This document shows, piece after piece, positions 44,898 to 56,716 of a DNA stretch of 64,000 nt. Each line of letters starts with the position of its first letter. Position 1 is the stretch's first letter. The notes under the pieces are model-generated. The model saw nothing but the letters and a program-made list of their open reading frames with translations, was not told the origin of the DNA and did no database searches. The stretch spans positions 1,364,001-1,428,000 of the forward strand of contig CAUJLY010000001.1 of assembly GCA_963281155.1 (NCBI GenBank). The letters are read 5' to 3'. The position numbers and the translations under genes are program-made. Source of the stretch: Rhabditophanes sp. KR3021. Lineage: Eukaryota; Nematoda; Chromadorea; Rhabditida; Alloionematidae.

Positions 44898-45851
44898 TTA
44901 AGACCATATATATTTGAGCATATCAAAGTGATCATCAGTCTTAATTTGCATTGCTTCTCTATTGGGACGGGAATGGATTTCCTTTGTTTGAAAGGCAGTG
45001 TCATTGATAGCTCGATGAGGAGTGCATTTCTTTGAAAGTTTCTGTTTTAAGATATGATAAGGTGACTTGTCGTAATAAAAGTATAATAGGCCATAAATTG
45101 AGGAATAATCGCGGATTGCATATAAACTAACGCCTAAGATTTGTTGACCAAAAGGGTCTGTGAAAAAGAAGTATGAGAGAAAAATTGAGTCTGTAAATAT
45201 TTGTGAGCAAATGATTGACGATAACAAATATAGGCTTCTTCTTAATATTTGCATGTTCTCTATTTCTTGATATTTTTCACTTAAATTTCTCGAAATAGCT
45301 TTATCTGTTTGGACCATTTTCTTGGTTTTCAAAATAATATAAAACAAAAATATACCAAGTGGAATATTGGAAGCAATCACTATGCCTCCATAATAACTCC
45401 AATTTAAAACACCGTATTGTTTAAGTAGATAAAAACCTAACGAAATAATAAAAGAAAGAATATTTCCGATTATTAGAATGACATAATTAAATTCATTTTC
45501 ATATTTATGGGAGAATAAAGTTGCCCAAGTTCTTTCAATTAAGAGATTTAGGGTAGCAAACCGGATACAATGATTAGAAACTGAGCGCATGTCAACTATA
45601 GTTGCTTTAAGTTTCGGATATATATTTTGATTTAATATTCCTCCAACAATATCACTTATGCCATCGATACTAGCTATTCCGGCTCTTAGGAACAAATAAA
45701 AAATCAACGTATAAAAGCAAAATCGGAAGTTATTATGAACAGTCTTAGTCTTTGCCAATTGAAAACAGGTAGGAAAGAATATAGCCATGCACATTAATCC
45801 GGAAGTCAAATAAATTAGACCAAAAATAATATCTATCGTGTATTGAATCAT
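44898..45851 (-). CDS. Serpentine chemoreceptor, Sre-like (Sra superfamily)
   Basis: Single-exon frame; the first ATG gives 317 residues starting MIQYTIDIIFGLIYL. Diagnostic stretches are LNLLIERTWATLFSHKYENE after TM3 (the iERt.At....YE motif of Sre/Srb/Sra receptors) and ISRNLSEKYQEIENMQILRR before TM6 (the LS.RYQ..EN motif). Seven hydrophobic segments are visible, followed by a polar tail of about 55 residues. The frame stays open a further 33 codons upstream of this ATG without a clear start. Family role is chemosensation; ligand unknown. Confidence 0.8.
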   Translation of the reverse strand: MIQYTIDIIFGLIYLTSGLMCMAIFFPTCFQLAKTKTVHNNFRFCFYTLIFYLFLRAGIASIDGISDIVGGILNQNIYPKLKATIVDMRSVSNHCIRFATLNLLIERTWATLFSHKYENEFNYVILIIGNILSFIISLGFYLLKQYGVLNWSYYGGIVIASNIPLGIFLFYIILKTKKMVQTDKAISRNLSEKYQEIENMQILRRSLYLLSSIICSQIFTDSIFLSYFFFTDPFGQQILGVSLYAIRDYSSIYGLLYFYYDKSPYHILKQKLSKKCTPHRAINDTAFQTKEIHSRPNREAMQIKTDDHFDMLKYIWS

Positions 45852-46595
45852 ATTTATGTCGTATCTGAAAAGAGCATAACAGTTTAGATTTGATAAAGGT
45901 AAATTAAACCCCGCTAATTGGAAGTTAATTATTTTTAAACTTGGTCTCAAATATCCAATTTAACAAAGTTCGTTGAGGACAAAAAGTGTACTGGTTTAAG
46001 GCAAAAATTGAGATATTAGTAAGACTTTATAGTGCGAAAACGGAAATTGTAGGTAATTTGTTTTAGTCATGAATGGCAATTAGATATATTGTAAACTAAT
46101 TATGTCTGCATTTTAACAAGCAGAGTTTTTTGTCTGAATATCAAAGGAATCTATGAAAGCTTTTTTCATCAAAAAAAGAACTTTCAAATATGACCATTAT
46201 AGCCACGAAAAATATTAATGAGGTGTACGATTTCAGTTTTAAAAAAGTGCTAGTTAACATCTTACGACATAAATAACTTAATTATTACTTCCTCTGATAT
46301 AAAGCTAGACCTATGTAGAAACAGCTAAAACAATTATAAAGTTAAACGTAAACAACATAAATTTAACAAACTGATGTTGAATGCAAATCCGAATGAACAA
46401 CTTTTTCGTAATTTAATATTTTGTTTTATGACTAATTCAAAAATGCCAAGGTCTTCAGTAATAAGCTCTAATTAGGACATAACTTTTTTGCACAATAATT
46501 TTCCCAAAGGCTTCACAAAAGAGCATATAATTTATTTATAGGAGGTAATCTTTATTGCTAAATATTTAAACATCAAACATCAATAACAAAATAAA
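45852..46595. other. Intergenic, no supported gene
   Basis: AT-rich; upstream of the Sre-like receptor and downstream of the gene at 46596. Confidence 0.5.
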
Positions 46596-47265
46596 TTAAT
46601 CCTCGGCTGCAAGTAAAAAGTCTTCAATTTCACCTTTATAACAATCAACGCTTAGATAATCATTTTTACCGATTCCTCCAAGTTCTTCCATATTTTCATG
46701 TTTGTTTTGGCAAACGCTTGAAGCAGATAAAGTTCCGAAAATTGCATATCTGTTTCTTTCAAAAGGTATCATTACACAAACCTTCATTTTCATGGGTTTC
46801 AAAGAAAAAGTTATTCTCCGTTAAAGAAAGGTGTTTGTCCGCTTGACAATTGGTATTGTTTGTATATTTTTTCGGAAACAAATACTTCTTTACCTTGTTA
46901 TGCCATCGGCAGTACTCACCGGCCCGTATCCAAAAGCAATCCATCATAATTCATTTTGTGCAAGAAAGACAAAGAAGCATGATTGCTAATAGGAACTTCA
47001 TCCTCCAACTCAAAGATCATCAAATCTCCTGTATAATCAAAGAACTCCCACATTTATAAAACTTACACATTTAAAAAATACTTCGAAAAGTGACCAATAT
47101 AATTTTTTTATGATTATGATCTAACATAAGATTATTAAATTTATAACGTTTATCATTTAACAATAAAATACATTCAATTCGATATGCATACTTAATAAAT
47201 ATTAAAACAATTAAAGAAGCCCAAGATACTACTTTTTTGAGCTTACCATATTTAGACTTGGCCAT
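46596..47265 (-). CDS. Small multi-exon gene, family not recognised, model uncertain
   Basis: A possible model has three exons. The first is 47265-47247 (MAKSKYG, donor GTAAGC). The second is 47028-46920, after an acceptor ATACAG, reading DLMIFELEDEVPISNHASLS and ending LLLDTGR at a GTGAGT donor. The third is a 3' frame ending at 46596 and containing MKVCVMIPFERNRYAIFGTL and a final EDFLLAAED. The first join is in frame. The last intron would need an unusual GGAG acceptor near 46822. An alternative reads through with EYCRWHNKVKKYLFPKKYTN and NNTNCQADKHLSLTENNFFF, which faintly recalls NlpC/P60- or LRAT-like proteins. I cannot choose between models, and it may be a decaying gene. Confidence 0.35.
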
Positions 47266-47600
47266 AACTTGCAATAGGTTCTATTGATATTATAAAAGTG
47301 CTACAAATGATGTTGCTTCATAACTCCATTTGTTGTTACTATAAATAACATACAATTTTTGAATGATAAGCTTTACCAAAATACTTTTGCAGGACACTTA
47401 AAAGCTTGATAAAAGTGAATAAAAATAACGCACTTTCTAATGTTCATTTTAAAAAATTAGAATCACTTGACGGACTTATTTTGAAATTTAATGAGAGAGA
47501 ATAAATGAAATAATTTGTTCTTTCTAAACTTAATGAAAATATTTTATTCCTTACTTATTCAGATAAATAATAATTATTACATAAATTAATTTGTTGATGA
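47266..47600. other. Intergenic, no supported gene
   Basis: AT-rich; nothing identifiable. Confidence 0.5.
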
Positions 47601-49951
47601 TTAATCGAGGGAAAGAGCAGAATGCTTGTAGGAGTACTTTCCTGTCTTAAAGTCCGAGACAGTATGTCCATTGCCAGCAAGGCTCCATTTGGTAGTCAAA
47701 AGACCTTCAACTCCGACTGGGCCACGAGCATGAATCTTTCCAGTACTGATTCCAACTTCAGCTCCCAACCCAAATCTATAGCCATCAGCAAATCTAGTGG
47801 ATACATTATGGAAGGCACATGCAGAATCGACGGAGTTAACGAAGTATTTCGCGGTCTTGTCGTTCTTGGTGACAATAGATTCAGTATGGCCACTTCCATA
47901 TCTATGGATATGTGTGACGGCTTCTTCGACACAATCAACTACCTCTAACGTTACTTCTAATCTTCCATACTCGAATTTAAGGCATTCAGCAGCTGGTGGT
48001 CCAAATTTAAGTAATGATTGCAATTTAGGACCTGCATGTAATTTGACTCCTTCAGATTTGAGCATTCCACAAAGTTGATCAAAGAATTTTCCGTTTAAGT
48101 GGTCTTTGTGGATGAGGATAGTTTCGATGGCGTTGCAAGCGGCAGGATAGTCGCATTTGGAATCTTTAGCAATGTTAAGAGCCATGTTTTCGTCGCATTC
48201 TTTGTCAATGTATAAAGTGCAACATCCCTCTGCGTGTCCTAGGACGGGAATTCCTTTACTTTGCTGTTGCATTTGTTTGACCATTTCAGAAGAACCTCTT
48301 GGGATGACTAAATCAACAAATTCATTCAATTGCAACAGATCAGAAACATCCTCCCTTGATCTAACCAAAGTGACAGCATCTCTAAGATCATAACTATGTT
48401 GCCCTAAAGATTCCTGAACAAGTGAATGAAGGTATCTGTTAGATTCCTCAGCTTCTTTTCCCACCTTTCAATAACAAAGAATTTCCAGAAGCAATAGACA
48501 AACCAGCTACTTGAGGAAGACAATCAGGGCGTGACTCAAAAATAACTAACAAATTTCCAATTGGAACTGTCTTTTGCTCCAAAATCAAATTGTCACTAAT
48601 TTGGGTTCTTTTCAATACTTTTCCAATCAAAGTCTCCGCCGAATCAGCAATCATCAACAAACCAGAATGAAGGTCAGCCAACTTAGAGTGATTTAGTTTC
48701 AATCTATTCATCATTGAAGCTTCCAAGTCAGTCTGAGAAGCATTATGGATATCCAATCTATTAGCTTCCAAAATATCATTTTCCTTAGTCAACATTAGTT
48801 CAGCCAAATGTCTCACAATGCCAGCTCTTTCTTGATTAGACAAAGCTTGCAAAGCACGGCCACTTTCTTTGGTGGCGTAAGCGACTTCTTCAATCGGAGG
48901 ACCTTCGTCTCGACCGGCTTGGCAAAACAAGGTTCCGACTTTCTTTCCGTACACTACCTCGGTTATGGCATTTTGACTGTTTCCATTAGTGATGACAGTA
49001 GAAACTCCTGCTCTGACTGCACTCACACAAGCGGACACTTTGGCCTCCATTCCACCTGTGCCATGTCTTGAATTGGAACCATACGCTACATCACCATTTG
49101 CAGAGGGAGTGAAGTTATGCAACAATCTTGAGCCTTCTGCTTCAGGAGGTCCTGTAAAGACACCATCAACATTCGACAAGATAACCATTAAATCGGCAGA
49201 GATTTCGGAACTAATAGAACTGGCTAAGGCATCGTTGTCGGAGATGTGCATATTTAGCTTGGGATCGGGAGCGACGGCGTCGTTGGCGTTGATGATTGGA
49301 ATGATATTTAAATTTAGTAGGGACTCGATTGTGGCTTGGAGGTTCTTTAATCTTTGTGGATCAGCAATATCTGGCTTGGTAAGCAAAACTTGAGCAACGG
49401 TAATTCCGTATTGTTGGAAAAGTTGTTCATAAAGTGACATTAGGCCAGGCATTCCACTAGCTGCACACGCTCTTTTGTCTGTCAAAATACCGGCAGGCCC
49501 GCGCAACGTTTGTCTTGTTGACATAGACATCACCAACTCATGTCTTAACTTTTGTCTCCCAAATGCAACAGCCCCCCGAAGAAACAATTAACATTTGCCG
49601 GCCAGACAATTGAAGTTCAGCTACTTGCTCGACAATTGAAGCTAATCTACCTAAAGCTAACCCGCACTCATCTTCTCTTGTTATGACGGCTGATCCTAAT
49701 TTAACAACAATTCTCTTAGCTTTCTTCAAATCACTTCTACTGGTAATGTTTAAGTGTTGGTGTCTCAATTCAGTGGTGTCGTAGCTTCCATCGGCAGCTC
49801 TTAAGCCCAATTTAGATAAACCTACCATTGGAACGGAAATTTCAGGAACGGTTGCTGGAACGGCGGAAGCTACCAAGAGGCGATCTGTCTTGCTTTTAAT
49901 TCCATGTCTAGCTAAAATAGCGAAGGATTTGCTGCATGCTAAGCGGAGCAT
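47601..49951 (-). CDS. alh-13: Delta-1-pyrroline-5-carboxylate synthase (P5CS), two apparent frameshifts
   Basis: Intronless span of about 782 residues, the normal P5CS size. The N-terminal glutamate-5-kinase domain shows [23 protein letters not shown] then [16 protein letters not shown] and [17 protein letters not shown] sequence (here [19 protein letters not shown]). The C-terminal gamma-glutamyl-phosphate reductase domain shows [35 protein letters not shown] and the catalytic Cys in [18 protein letters not shown] (about residue 605). The enzyme makes pyrroline-5-carboxylate from glutamate for proline and ornithine synthesis in mitochondria; an N-terminal basic stretch fits import. The frame breaks twice: at 49572-49577 (coding G run, one too many) and 48456-48459 (coding A run, one too many). 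Removing one base at each restores SSGAVAFG and KGGKEAEE. Conservation throughout argues the gene is alive. Confidence 0.93.
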
Positions 49952-51418
49952 CTTCTTTTGTGTAGAGCTATAAAGTAAATATTTATAATTAATAAATAGT
50001 AGTTAAAGGGTAAATGAAAAAGAGACGCGATAGTTGAAAACAAGTCTGGTAAGTTAACATTACACGCAGTACACTTTTATGAATAAGATAAAAATGACCA
50101 TTATCTTTTTTAGTGAAGGTTATAAAAAAGAATGTTTTACATCCATAAAGTATGTATTTGGTGGTAAATGAATTTAAAACTTCCTTTCAAAAAGGAACAA
50201 ACATAATAATAAATTCTACCAAGTATGCTCTAACAATCTTAATGCAACCTTCTTTTATACAAAATATTTATCTAACCCTCTTTAATCTTAAACATGTTTG
50301 GATTGCTTCAAACTAAATAGTTTAAAAGGTCCCTTTTAGAATCTAATCAAATCACAAATATCAACGGCCTTATCTTAATGTGGTCAGATATTACTTTTAA
50401 CGCCTTTTTAGACCAAAATATATTGTAATTAGATAAGGTTGTGTTGATTGCAAAGTACGTGATTGGGAGTATGTTCTAAATAGATTGGTATTATGATTGA
50501 TTTTATTAGCAAGCATTTTTTTATAGTTAGATTAGCTGGTTAATGTTGGGATTTGTGATGAAATGTGTTTATTAAGATGAAGAAATATAAATATTGAATC
50601 TATATTTGAGTAGCCCCAGGGTTTGTTTATCAGAAATTAGTACTTTCGAATCAGTTTGTCTATCTACAAGTAATTGTCAAAATTTATATTTGATAAGAGA
50701 CAAGAGAGATGACATATGATTTGCATGCGTCCGTGTTCCTTTATACCTATATATTTTGATATTATGATATCGTGGTTTTGTTGTAGTGTTATTAGACTTG
50801 ATGATCAATATACAAAGGTCTTTGAGAGAAATTAATAGTAATTTAATAAACACAGATGCAATAAACTTTTGAGCAACTATTGTGAAGTGCAGTAATCAAA
50901 ACAATTCAAACTTCTTGATCTTTATTAGGTATATATTTGTTTTTTGGTATAAACAGCTGAAAACAATTTAAGTAATTAAGGGTGGTACTTGAGGAATTGA
51001 CTACTTTTCGGCATTTCATGGGATTTTAAAGCACAACAATGTAATTGATATATGTGGATATCAATTTAGGCCAATTAAATAAGTTCACACAAAGCAAGAA
51101 GAGCACATTCCTTTTTGTCACTTTAATATCGTCAACCTCAAAACAGTAAATTAATCTCTTCTTTTATTTTCTTATCAATTAAGGGTTGAAAGTAATGGCA
51201 CATCCTACGATTTTTCCTTGGTTGTGTCTACAGTACAAATAAAGCCATGTGGTTTGTTTGACTACATAATGGAGGGAAAGATAATTGAAGAGGTCCTTTA
51301 TTGGAGAAGGCGATTGAGTGTTATCTAATATATTTGTTAACTTTAGGAGGCCCTCCTTTTAATAAATAGATAATAGTGAGGTTTGAAAGTACGGCATAAG
51401 TTTTATTTTCCTTACTAG
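49952..51418. other. Divergent upstream region between P5CS and the homeobox gene
   Basis: About 1.5 kb of non-coding AT-rich DNA shared by two divergent promoters. I see no gene. Long non-coding flanks are usual next to developmental regulators such as NK-2 homeobox genes. Confidence 0.45.
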
Positions 51419-52010
51419 ATGGCTATGAAAGATATTAATTGTCCTTTTAATATTCACCAATTTTTGAGTCAATCGCTGATCATTGGAAAGAATGAGGGTG
51501 GGGATGAAAAGAATAAAAATGACTTCAAGATGGCGCAGGAACAAAAGTTTATGCAAAACGGAGGGTGGAATAAAGCCATTTTTGAGGGGCAAAATGCAGG
51601 CTACGGTAAGTTATAGTTCTTATAATTTCAACTATTTCTTTTTAGATCAGTTCCAGCCAGGCCCAATACAATCAAATTATGGTAGTGAAATAAACGAAGC
51701 CGAAGACACAAAAATCCACCTTCGTACACAACAATCAAGGAGAAAACCACGCGTCCTTTTCACACACACCCAAGTACTCCGACTTGAAGAAAGATTTAAG
51801 CAGCAAAAATACGTCAACTCAACTGAACGTGAAGATCTTGCAAAATGCCTCGGCCTAACCCCCACACAAATTAAAATTTGGTTCCAAAATAGGAGGTATA
51901 AGAGTAAGAGGGTCGACCAGGACCAAGCTCTAATGTTGACTAGCCAATTTCCTAACATGAATCCTATGTACGATTTGAGGATGTTGGCTTTTAATAATTT
52001 GTATCGATGA
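51419..52010 (+). CDS. NK-2 class homeobox transcription factor
   Basis: Two exons (51419-51605, 51646-52010; 40-nt intron) give 183 residues. The homeodomain (about 94-153) begins [20 protein letters not shown] and has recognition helix [18 protein letters not shown]. Tyr at homeodomain position 54 (the Y of RRYK) is the NK-2 hallmark that selects CACTTNA-type sites. The N-terminus has [18 protein letters not shown], possibly a diverged TN/EH1-like repression motif. The C-terminal tail is short (about 30 residues). Within the NK-2 class it looks closest to the nematode ceh-24/ceh-27/ceh-28 type, but I cannot assign the orthologue. The ATG follows an acceptor-like ACTAG immediately, which is compatible with trans-splicing. 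Confidence 0.9.
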
Positions 52011-52167
52011 ATTCAAAGGACTGTGGTTTTTGTGATGAAAATAAGAGGATGTTATCTCAATTTATTATAAATAAAATGACATCAATTTTACGCACATTCT
52101 TAATATGTAAAAATATTTGACATTAAATGAATAAAAATTTACTTTTATTTAAAACAAATACATCTAA

Positions 52168-53265
52168 TTAATTCGAACTTCTTAAGTGTTCCATATTCTT
52201 CATTTTTAAATTAATTGGGGTGAAAGGCGAGATAGAATGTCTTATCATGATGCCTTTCTTATACCTTGTTTTCTTGCAGCATCCAAGTAATTTTATAATT
52301 TCATATCTGCATTTCTTTAGACAAGTTAATGTTATGAGGGCATTAATCAGTGGTAGCCATTCGAAGGCAAAGAAAAAGCAAGTGGTGATGCCTTTAGTAG
52401 GTAAATTAAGTACACTTAAAATAGATATTATTATGAAGGGAAGGAAAAATACAATGATTGGTACGAAGACATGTGCAATCATTGTTACATTTAATTGTTT
52501 TTGAAGGTTTTTTGTATATTCAGACATTTTGAAGTTTTGAGATGCTAGGAATCTTGTGATCATGACATAATACAAAGTTACCAGGAAAATGGTTGTTGTA
52601 GTTGTGAGAGATATGGAAAATAAAAATATTCCTCCCGTTACTTCGTATGGATGGAGAATAAAAAATGTAGTCTCTTTGCCATGGATGTCAACAAAAAATT
52701 GATTCGGTAAGTACTGTCTGGCTGCAATGACCAGACTTTCATTAACATTTAAACAACTTATGTATAAAACTAAAGCGCCTAGTCCATTGGCAAAAATGTT
52801 TATTGACAAAAGAATAAGGTAATATCTTGTTGGAAGTGGCGTTGATCTAAATGTAATTATTAATTAAGACTTTTTTGGAACTTACTTAATGATTACATAA
52901 TATCTATAAAAAAAGACAATGCCATTATTGCAATAAGAAACATTAAAAGCCCACATATGCAAGGAAACAAAAGATAATGCAACGTTCTTTGGAAAATATT
53001 TCGAAGCTCCACCTGTCCACAAGACTAAAGCACTGTCCGTGGCTTCCATTGATAAAGTAGCTAAAGTATTTGTTGGAGATAATAACATGTCATAGATAAT
53101 TGAATGGATTAGTATTCGACGGTAACAACTGAATTCGGTATCTTTTATTCTGATTATTAGATAAAGTAGAAATAAGTTTATTAAGAAGCCGAGAAGACCA
53201 GCGATTGCGTCATTGTAAAACAAAGCGTTTCTTAGTATAGCTATAAAGGAAGCTTCAACTATCAT
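52168..53265 (-). CDS. Serpentine chemoreceptor, Str superfamily (Srd-like)
   Basis: Two exons (53265-52886, 52846-52168; 39-nt intron, frame-keeping) encode 352 residues with seven hydrophobic segments. After TM3 it has NGIVFFYRYYVIIKSTPLPT, matching the FxYRY motif of the Str/Srj/Srd group. Before TM6, EYTKNLQKQLNVTMIAHVFV matches the lq.QL...L..Q...P motif of that group, with His in the usual Gln position. The tail contains KKCRYEIIKLLGCCKK, with Cys residues that may be lipidated. Family role is chemosensory; ligand unknown. Convergent with the homeobox gene, 157 bp apart. Confidence 0.85.
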
Positions 53266-54103
53266 AATTACATGGAAATATTTTTTAGGTTAAATAGATT
53301 GTCTTTAACAAGGAACAAATAGGTTTAATTTAAAAAAATGAAATTACTACCTCTTATCGAATATTAGAATGATAGCTCTATCCAACAAATTTAAAGTATG
53401 CCAATAAATAGTGAGTAATTTGAATTTTAAAATTATACTCCACCTGTACCTTTAAATTAGAATCTACTGGGCAATAATTAAAAATGAAATAACACTTCAG
53501 TTAATTATATATTTGTGACTAAATTCTGTTCATTTATTACGATTTTTAGCCAACTTTTTTGGTTCTTTGAATTAAAAGTGGCATTTAGAGTAACGTTGGC
53601 TGGAGCAAGGTATGATTAACAGTTATTGAGAGCTTTTTAAATAATAAAGCCCTTGGCTAATTTATTAGAAGAAGTTTAAACTAAATATAACTGCAAGCTA
53701 TTTTATTGTTTTTAATTTTATTAAATACTAAGTAATGACTGCATTCAAGTTGCATAACCTTTTTCGATAATTTTGGTTGAATACGCAAATCAAATAATTT
53801 TTGATAATAAATTTCCAAGACCTATTTGCAATTATTACTACAATAGTTTTTACAATGCCAAAAAGGAAGATAATTTACAGAATGTTTGACTTGGCAATTA
53901 CAGCATTACGATGATAGGAGAATAAATGAGCATTAGTTTTTATGTATAAGTCGCATTTTAAGGAACGCATTAAGCATTTTAACAATTTAAGGAAACAAAC
54001 CCACAATTTAACTAATAAACTCAATATTTTGAATTTATTTTTAATTCTCATCAAGCAATTCAAAGCAATAATGAAAGCAGCAAATTAAAAGTCAATAATT
54101 ACC
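53266..54103. other. Intergenic, no supported gene
   Basis: AT-rich; a 62-codon frame at 53875-54063 lacks features. Confidence 0.45.
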
Positions 54104-54643
54104 ATCACTCGTAATAATTCCAGTTTTAATATTTTGTTTATAGTCGAGTTTATAAAATATATTCATTAAATTTGTTCCACTATTAGTTGATAATTTGGTG
54201 TAGGCAAAGCTCTGAAAGTGAGGAATGTTTTTTAATTAAGTAATTGATCATTTTACAAATTTGAGGTACTTTTTTCCATACATGCCTTAGTTTCAAAGTC
54301 TAAAAAATGCATACAACTTATGATTTTGGAAAATGTATTTAAAGGTACAAAATTAATTCTATCAAGAATTTGCATCCACTGAGATTCACCATCAAATTAA
54401 ATTCTATGGAGACATCCTGTTACTCTGTTTCCCCTAATTATTATACCGTTAGTAGTCTGTACAAACAATTTTTTCAGGCAAAGATCCATAGAATGTTGAA
54501 AACGTACATTTTCCAACAAGTTTATAATTCAATATATTAGTTTGTATCAAAGCACCTCCTATAGTAGCGTCTTTTACACACTTCTCTAGAATATGTGGCT
54601 GCTTTAAAGCTGTTAACATGAATTGTTTTTCTCTAGTATTCAA
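54104..54643 (-). pseudogene. Possible remnant of the LRR-like protein family (N-terminal part)
   Basis: A frame at 54643-54449 contains MLTALKQPHILEKCVKDATI and ALIQTNILNYKLVGKCTFST. The first resembles LALSQAHIMEAVTDNYDLCI near the N-terminus of the 550-residue protein at 19233-20885 (shared AL.Q.HI.E pattern). Further along the minus strand, in other frames, are SQWMQILDRINFVPLNTFSK and, after a TTTCAG acceptor, a short frame ending in a stop. Frame changes and stops between these pieces suggest a dead gene, though a multi-exon gene with unusual introns is not excluded. Confidence 0.35.
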
Positions 54644-55489
54644 ATCAATAATTTAAATAAATGGCCAATTATTTTAATATAACAATAATCAATTAATGAA
54701 TGCGTGAGACTGCAAATTGAAAATCATCGATTTATGCATTTGATCATTATTGATTAAGCAATTTTGAAGTAATGTTAAACTTTACCAATAGAATAAGAAA
54801 GCAAAATGTATATGATTTTACCTATACATAAACTGATGAAGTAAACTGCGGCAATAGTGAAATTAAGAAAACTACCATAACCATTTCTGTAAAGCACGAG
54901 TTTAAGAAGCATTTAATATTCACAGCAATCAAATAAGTTAGCATTGCAATTATAAACCTGATGAGTATGAGCAAGTCATTCACTTTCTAGATCCTGAATG
55001 CATCCAAGAACTTTATTCATTTACATCCGGAAAATCGCTGCAAAACTTATATTCAAAGATAATAAGATCCATGGAAATCCCTTTTGGCAACATCACAATT
55101 TTAATCTTTATGCAATCAAGAGCAATTATTTTTCTCAAGACAAGGGAACGAATAAGGTGTGCATCTATTTAAGCAATAAAGGTGATTATTTAATTATTTA
55201 CTAGCTATATTTCTCCATCGTCACTAAAGCATTGTTCTAGTTTAAAATGTCACATTTGATCTGTAAGGATTTTGTGTGACTGTTCAATTAATCAACTTAA
55301 GTATGTAAAGTATATGTTAATTAAAACTTTTTGAAAAATCGGCATTTATATACTATAATTCTCTATGTATTCCATGCAATTATTAAATCAACAAGATTTC
55401 CTCGAATCAATTAGAGCATTTATATTAAGTTAAATACACAATTTACAAAACACATAATATTTATTACTTTAGATAGTATGATTAATTTA
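54644..55489. other. Intergenic, no supported gene
   Basis: AT-rich; a 68-codon frame at 54998-55204 is not credible. Confidence 0.45.
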
Positions 55490-56716
55490 TTAGTTGTCAA
55501 TAAAAGGTTCTCCCTCATTAAATTTTAAATGTCTCGCCTTTGGGTAGTACTTAATGACAAAGGGATGTCTTAGAACATCTGTCAACTCCAATCGCTTCAG
55601 GGGATTTCTCTGGAGCAATCTTTTAATTAAATTCTTCACCTCGGGTTCAAGCATGCTTGGCACATGAAATTTACCGAGTCTAATTTTTGATAATATCAGC
55701 GGCACGTTTTTTCCATCAAACGGAGTGGCCCCGAGTAGCATCTCATAAATTAAAACTCCAACAGCCCAGTTGTCGACTTTGTAGTCATAAGTAACTTCTT
55801 TCCCCGTCAGCATCTCTGGAGGCATGTATTCAGCAGTACCACAGAAAGTTTTCCTGGTATCAGAACATTTGGCGCTCCATCCAAAATCAGCCAACTTGAT
55901 ATTCTTCTTATGGTCCAAGAGTATATTTTCAGTCTTCAAGTCTCTATGAATTATTTGATGGCGGTGGCAATAAATCAGAGCATCAGTTACTTGAACTGTG
56001 TACTTGCAAGTCATCCCACACCCAAATACACCGTCTTTCATAAGACTTAACTCCTTAGCTAAGCTACCATTCAAAGCACACTCGAGGATCAGGTAAAGTA
56101 GATCATCCTCACAAAACCAATTGAAGAGTTGAAGGATGAAGGGGTGCTTGAGACGCTTGTGGATGGCTATTTCACTTGACATCAGATGCAATCCTTTAGC
56201 TTTGTGCATCTTTTTGATACTCACTATCTGAAAGGATATTTTAAAATAAATTAAAATGCAAATTACCTTTAGAACACAGACATATCCCTCTTTCTTCGTT
56301 TTGGCTAAGTAAACGCTCCCATATTGCCCCTTTCCAAAAGGTCGACCAACAACAAAGTCGTCTAAAATGAATCTAAAATAAATTTGAATATGAATTAAAT
56401 TTAGATACTAAACGCACCTTCCACCCAAGCCGGTAATGTTTGCACCTGCAGTTCTAACTTCCAAATCCGAAGTAAGCAAGTCACTACTTTGGCTTGATTC
56501 TTCGACAGTTCGCTCAGACAATGAATCAATGCACATCGTCTTCATCTCCTCATCCATGTCTTCGTCCTCAAAGTCTGAGGAGTTAGTATCAGAGTTTGGA
56601 TCAACTGAAGTCTCAGTACCATCCGATGAGATGGTGGACATTGGAGAAGAGTAGCGGTGTAGCAGCAGACAAATAATTTGATTGCATTTCGAAGAAATGA
56701 TTGACCTTTTAATCAT
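55490..56716 (-). CDS. Aurora-like serine/threonine kinase
   Basis: Three exons (56716-56418, 56372-56267, 56227-55490) give 380 residues. An acidic Ser/Glu/Asp-rich N-terminus of about 100 residues precedes the kinase: FILDDFVVGRPFGKGQYGSV (Gly loop), the Lys of CVLK, IAIHKRLKHPFILQLFNWFC, HRDLKTENILLDH, ADFGWSAKC, and the activation loop SDTRKTFCGTAEYMPPEM. The DFGWS motif, the Thr three residues before CGT (RKTFCGT) and PPEM are those of Aurora kinases, which act in spindle assembly and chromosome segregation. Departures from typical Aurora (EYMPPEM for DYLPPEM, and the CSDT stretch) make it a divergent member, possibly a lineage-specific paralogue. The start could also be the internal ATG at MSTISSDG. 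Confidence 0.87.

Noticed and set aside
47622..49393. Several plus-strand and alternative open frames within P5CS
   Set aside because: They are antisense or shifted readings of a highly conserved enzyme gene.
48448..49587. Programmed ribosomal frameshifting in P5CS
   Set aside because: The two breaks lie in simple G and A runs without a slippery heptamer and pseudoknot that I can see, and similar breaks occur in unrelated genes here. Base-calling error is simpler.
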